Shown in pieces: positions 23,075 through 24,391 of a stretch of 24,391 nt of DNA. A model generated the notes under the pieces. The model had not been told where the DNA came from and did no database searches. It saw only the letters and a program-made list of their open reading frames with translations. The stretch comes from Bacteroidota bacterium (GTDB lineage Bacteria; Bacteroidota; Bacteroidia; Sphingobacteriales; Sphingobacteriaceae): contig JABDBT010000029.1 in the NCBI GenBank assembly GCA_013288465.1, positions 1 to 24,391 on the forward strand. The letters are read 5' to 3'. How positions within the stretch are numbered: the first letter of the stretch is position 1; every line of letters starts with the position of its first letter. Position numbers and translations under genes: made by a program.

Positions 23075-24391
23075 AATCAACTATTCTTCCCATCAGCGTT
23101 GCCGAGGTACTGAGTTCGGCCAGTACATTTACATATTGGCCGGGTTTATATCTTTCATCTACCGGAAAAACTACCATAGCATTTTGGTCGCTTCGCCCGC
23201 AATAGTCATTTTTTGATTTTTTAGAGAAACCCTCTATCAGCACTTTTTGCACTTTCCCAATTTGCGCCTGTAAACGTACCAGCGAATATTTTTGCTGTAA
23301 AGCAACTATTTCTGTTAACCTTGCGGCTTTAACCGGTTCGGGTATATCATCAGCATAACGTTTGGCGGCTAAAGTTCCGGGGCGTTCTGAATACATAAAC
23401 ATATAGGCAAAATCGTATTGCACATACTCCATCATGCTTACCGTTTCTTTATGTTCTTCTTCAGTTTCGGTACAAAACCCGGTTATTACATCGGTTGAGA
23501 TGGCACATCCCGGTATGATACGGCGGATAGCATCTATCCTGTTAATATACCATTCGCGGTCATAAGTACGGTTCATTAAATCAAGTACACGGCTATTGCC
23601 CGATTGTACCGGCAAGTGAATGTAATTGCAAATGTTATCGTATTTGGCAATGGTATATAAAACCTCGTCGGTAATATCCTTAGGGTGCGAGGTTGAAAAC
23701 CGCACACGCAGATCAGGGCTGATTAGGGCTACCATTTCTAATAAATTGGCAAAGTTGACCTTAATTTCTTCCTGTTTCTCACCTAACTCTTGGCTCTCGG
23801 CTCTTGACTCTTGACTCTCTCCAGCCCACTTATATGAATCCACATTTTGCCCCAGCAATGTAACCTCCCGGTATCCCCGGTCAAACAGATCAGTACATTC
23901 ATTGATAATTGAGTGCGGGTCGCGGCTGCGTTCGCGGCCGCGGGTAAAGGGCACTACGCAAAACGAGCACATATTGTCGCATCCGCGCATTATGGATACA
24001 AAAGCATTAATGCCATTGCTGTTTAAACGCACCGGGCTTATATCCGCGTAAGTTTCCTCGCGGGATAGTAATACGTTAACCGCCTTTTGGCCACCGTCAA
24101 CCTGCTCAATTAAATTGGGCAGATCGCGATAAGCATCAGGGCCAACCACTACATCAACTAATTTTTCTTCTTCTAAAAACTTCGCTTTCAAGCGTTCGGC
24201 CATACAGCCCAACACACCAACCACCATTCCGGGGTTCTTCGATTTTGCAGCTTTAAACTCTTTTAACCGGTTACGCACACGGGTTTCGGCATTTTCACGA
24301 ATGGAGCAGGTGTTGATGAAAATAACATCGGCATTGGTATAATCAGAAGTTGTTTCAAAGCCTTTTTCTGATAAAATTGAAGCAACGATCT
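23073..24391 (-). CDS. miaB: tRNA-2-methylthio-N6-dimethylallyladenosine synthase MiaB (5' end outside window)
   Basis: A radical-SAM methylthiotransferase that adds the methylthio group at C2 of i6A37 in tRNA. The frame is open to the window edge; the first of the three UPF0004 cysteines is outside. Visible: [10 protein letters not shown] and G-C-M-A-E-R (second and third UPF0004 Cys), the radical-SAM C-x3-C-x2-C in [34 protein letters not shown], and a C-terminal TRAM-like part. Between [11 protein letters not shown] and V-N-F-A-N-L-L lies an extra hydrophilic run ([20 protein letters not shown]) encoded by heptamer repeat. Its TAG stop uses the outer AG of the downstream cassette. Confidence 0.92.
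   Translation of the reverse strand, partial: IVASILSEKGFETTSDYTNADVIFINTCSIRENAETRVRNRLKEFKAAKSKNPGMVVGVLGCMAERLKAKFLEEEKLVDVVVGPDAYRDLPNLIEQVDGGQKAVNVLLSREETYADISPVRLNSNGINAFVSIMRGCDNMCSFCVVPFTRGRERSRDPHSIINECTDLFDRGYREVTLLGQNVDSYKWAGESQESRAESQELGEKQEEIKVNFANLLEMVALISPDLRVRFSTSHPKDITDEVLYTIAKYDNICNYIHLPVQSGNSRVLDLMNRTYDREWYINRIDAIRRIIPGCAISTDVITGFCTETEEEHKETVSMMEYVQYDFAYMFMYSERPGTLAAKRYADDIPEPVKAARLTEIVALQQKYSLVRLQAQIGKVQKVLIEGFSKKSKNDYCGRSDQNAMVVFPVDERYKPGQYVNVLAELSTSATLMGRIVD
23785..23822 (-). repeat. Heptamer array inside miaB (single arm, element D)
   Basis: On the coding strand five AGANNCA-type units (AGAGTCA twice, AGAGCCG, AGAGCCA, AGAGTTA) follow every 7 bp. No inverted partner arm is seen nearby. 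The array is in frame and codes the [15 protein letters not shown] stretch, at a loop position where MiaB proteins usually have a few residues. Confidence 0.8.

Noticed and set aside
23033..23080. Longer N-terminus of the four-helix-bundle protein
   Set aside because: The extra 16 residues are translated repeat arm; family members start near MHNFKNLKIWQ.
22625..23085. Target-site duplication around the four-helix-bundle cassette
   Set aside because: Only AA flanks both ends, which is expected by chance in AT-rich DNA.

Overview
The window looks like a chromosomal stretch from a member of the Bacteroidota, most likely Sphingobacteriaceae (Mucilaginibacter/Pedobacter type). Reasons: several genes are preceded by the Bacteroidota -7 box TAnnTTTG, purine-rich ribosome binding sites are mostly absent, and the families are typical of the group (MG2-like/TonB-plug surface protein, DUF4129/DUF4350/MoxR/DUF58 cluster, dCTP deaminase of 178 residues, miaB - sigma-54 activator - lptE - TPR-like protein - secG - groES - groEL order). 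Genus assignment is inference.

Layout. 1-3243: the end of one and the whole of a second tandem paralogue of a large secreted plug-domain protein, with a heptamer hairpin between them. 3265-5053: a secreted beta-rich protein with an RGG-like tail, clpS and dcd. 5130-7208: a forward group of 4'-phosphopantetheinyl transferase, lipB and a lipoprotein SGNH hydrolase. 7237-8151: a Xre/RES toxin-antitoxin pair with a visible operator region. 8155-9197: a small DUF2752 membrane protein convergent with an RDD protein. 9288-15503: a forward operon SpoIIM-like, multi-pass membrane protein, DUF4129, DUF4350, MoxR ATPase, DUF58. 15602-24391: all genes on the minus strand; in transcription order miaB (5' end outside the window), a four-helix-bundle (IVP/S23 type) gene, a sigma-54 activator, lptE, a two-piece TPR-like protein, secG, groES, groEL and an MscS channel.

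Most notable is a family of degenerate 7-bp repeats (consensus AGANNCA) arranged as two inverted arms. One such pair encloses the four-helix-bundle gene almost exactly, as terminal inverted repeats of a 439-bp cassette wedged between miaB and the sigma-54 activator; two other pairs enclose only about 35-81 bp of noncoding DNA (intergenic 293-419 and 15512-15588), and a single arm sits in frame inside miaB. Two more inverted arrays with other short-period units flank the 5' and 3' sides of groEL. Together they suggest a class of short-period-repeat hairpin elements, one of which carries a gene.

Two adjacent genes (lptE and the TPR-like gene) each appear shifted by one extra base in a homopolymer run; restoring the frame gives sensible full-length proteins. 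This is either sequence error, recent mutation, or slippage-dependent expression.
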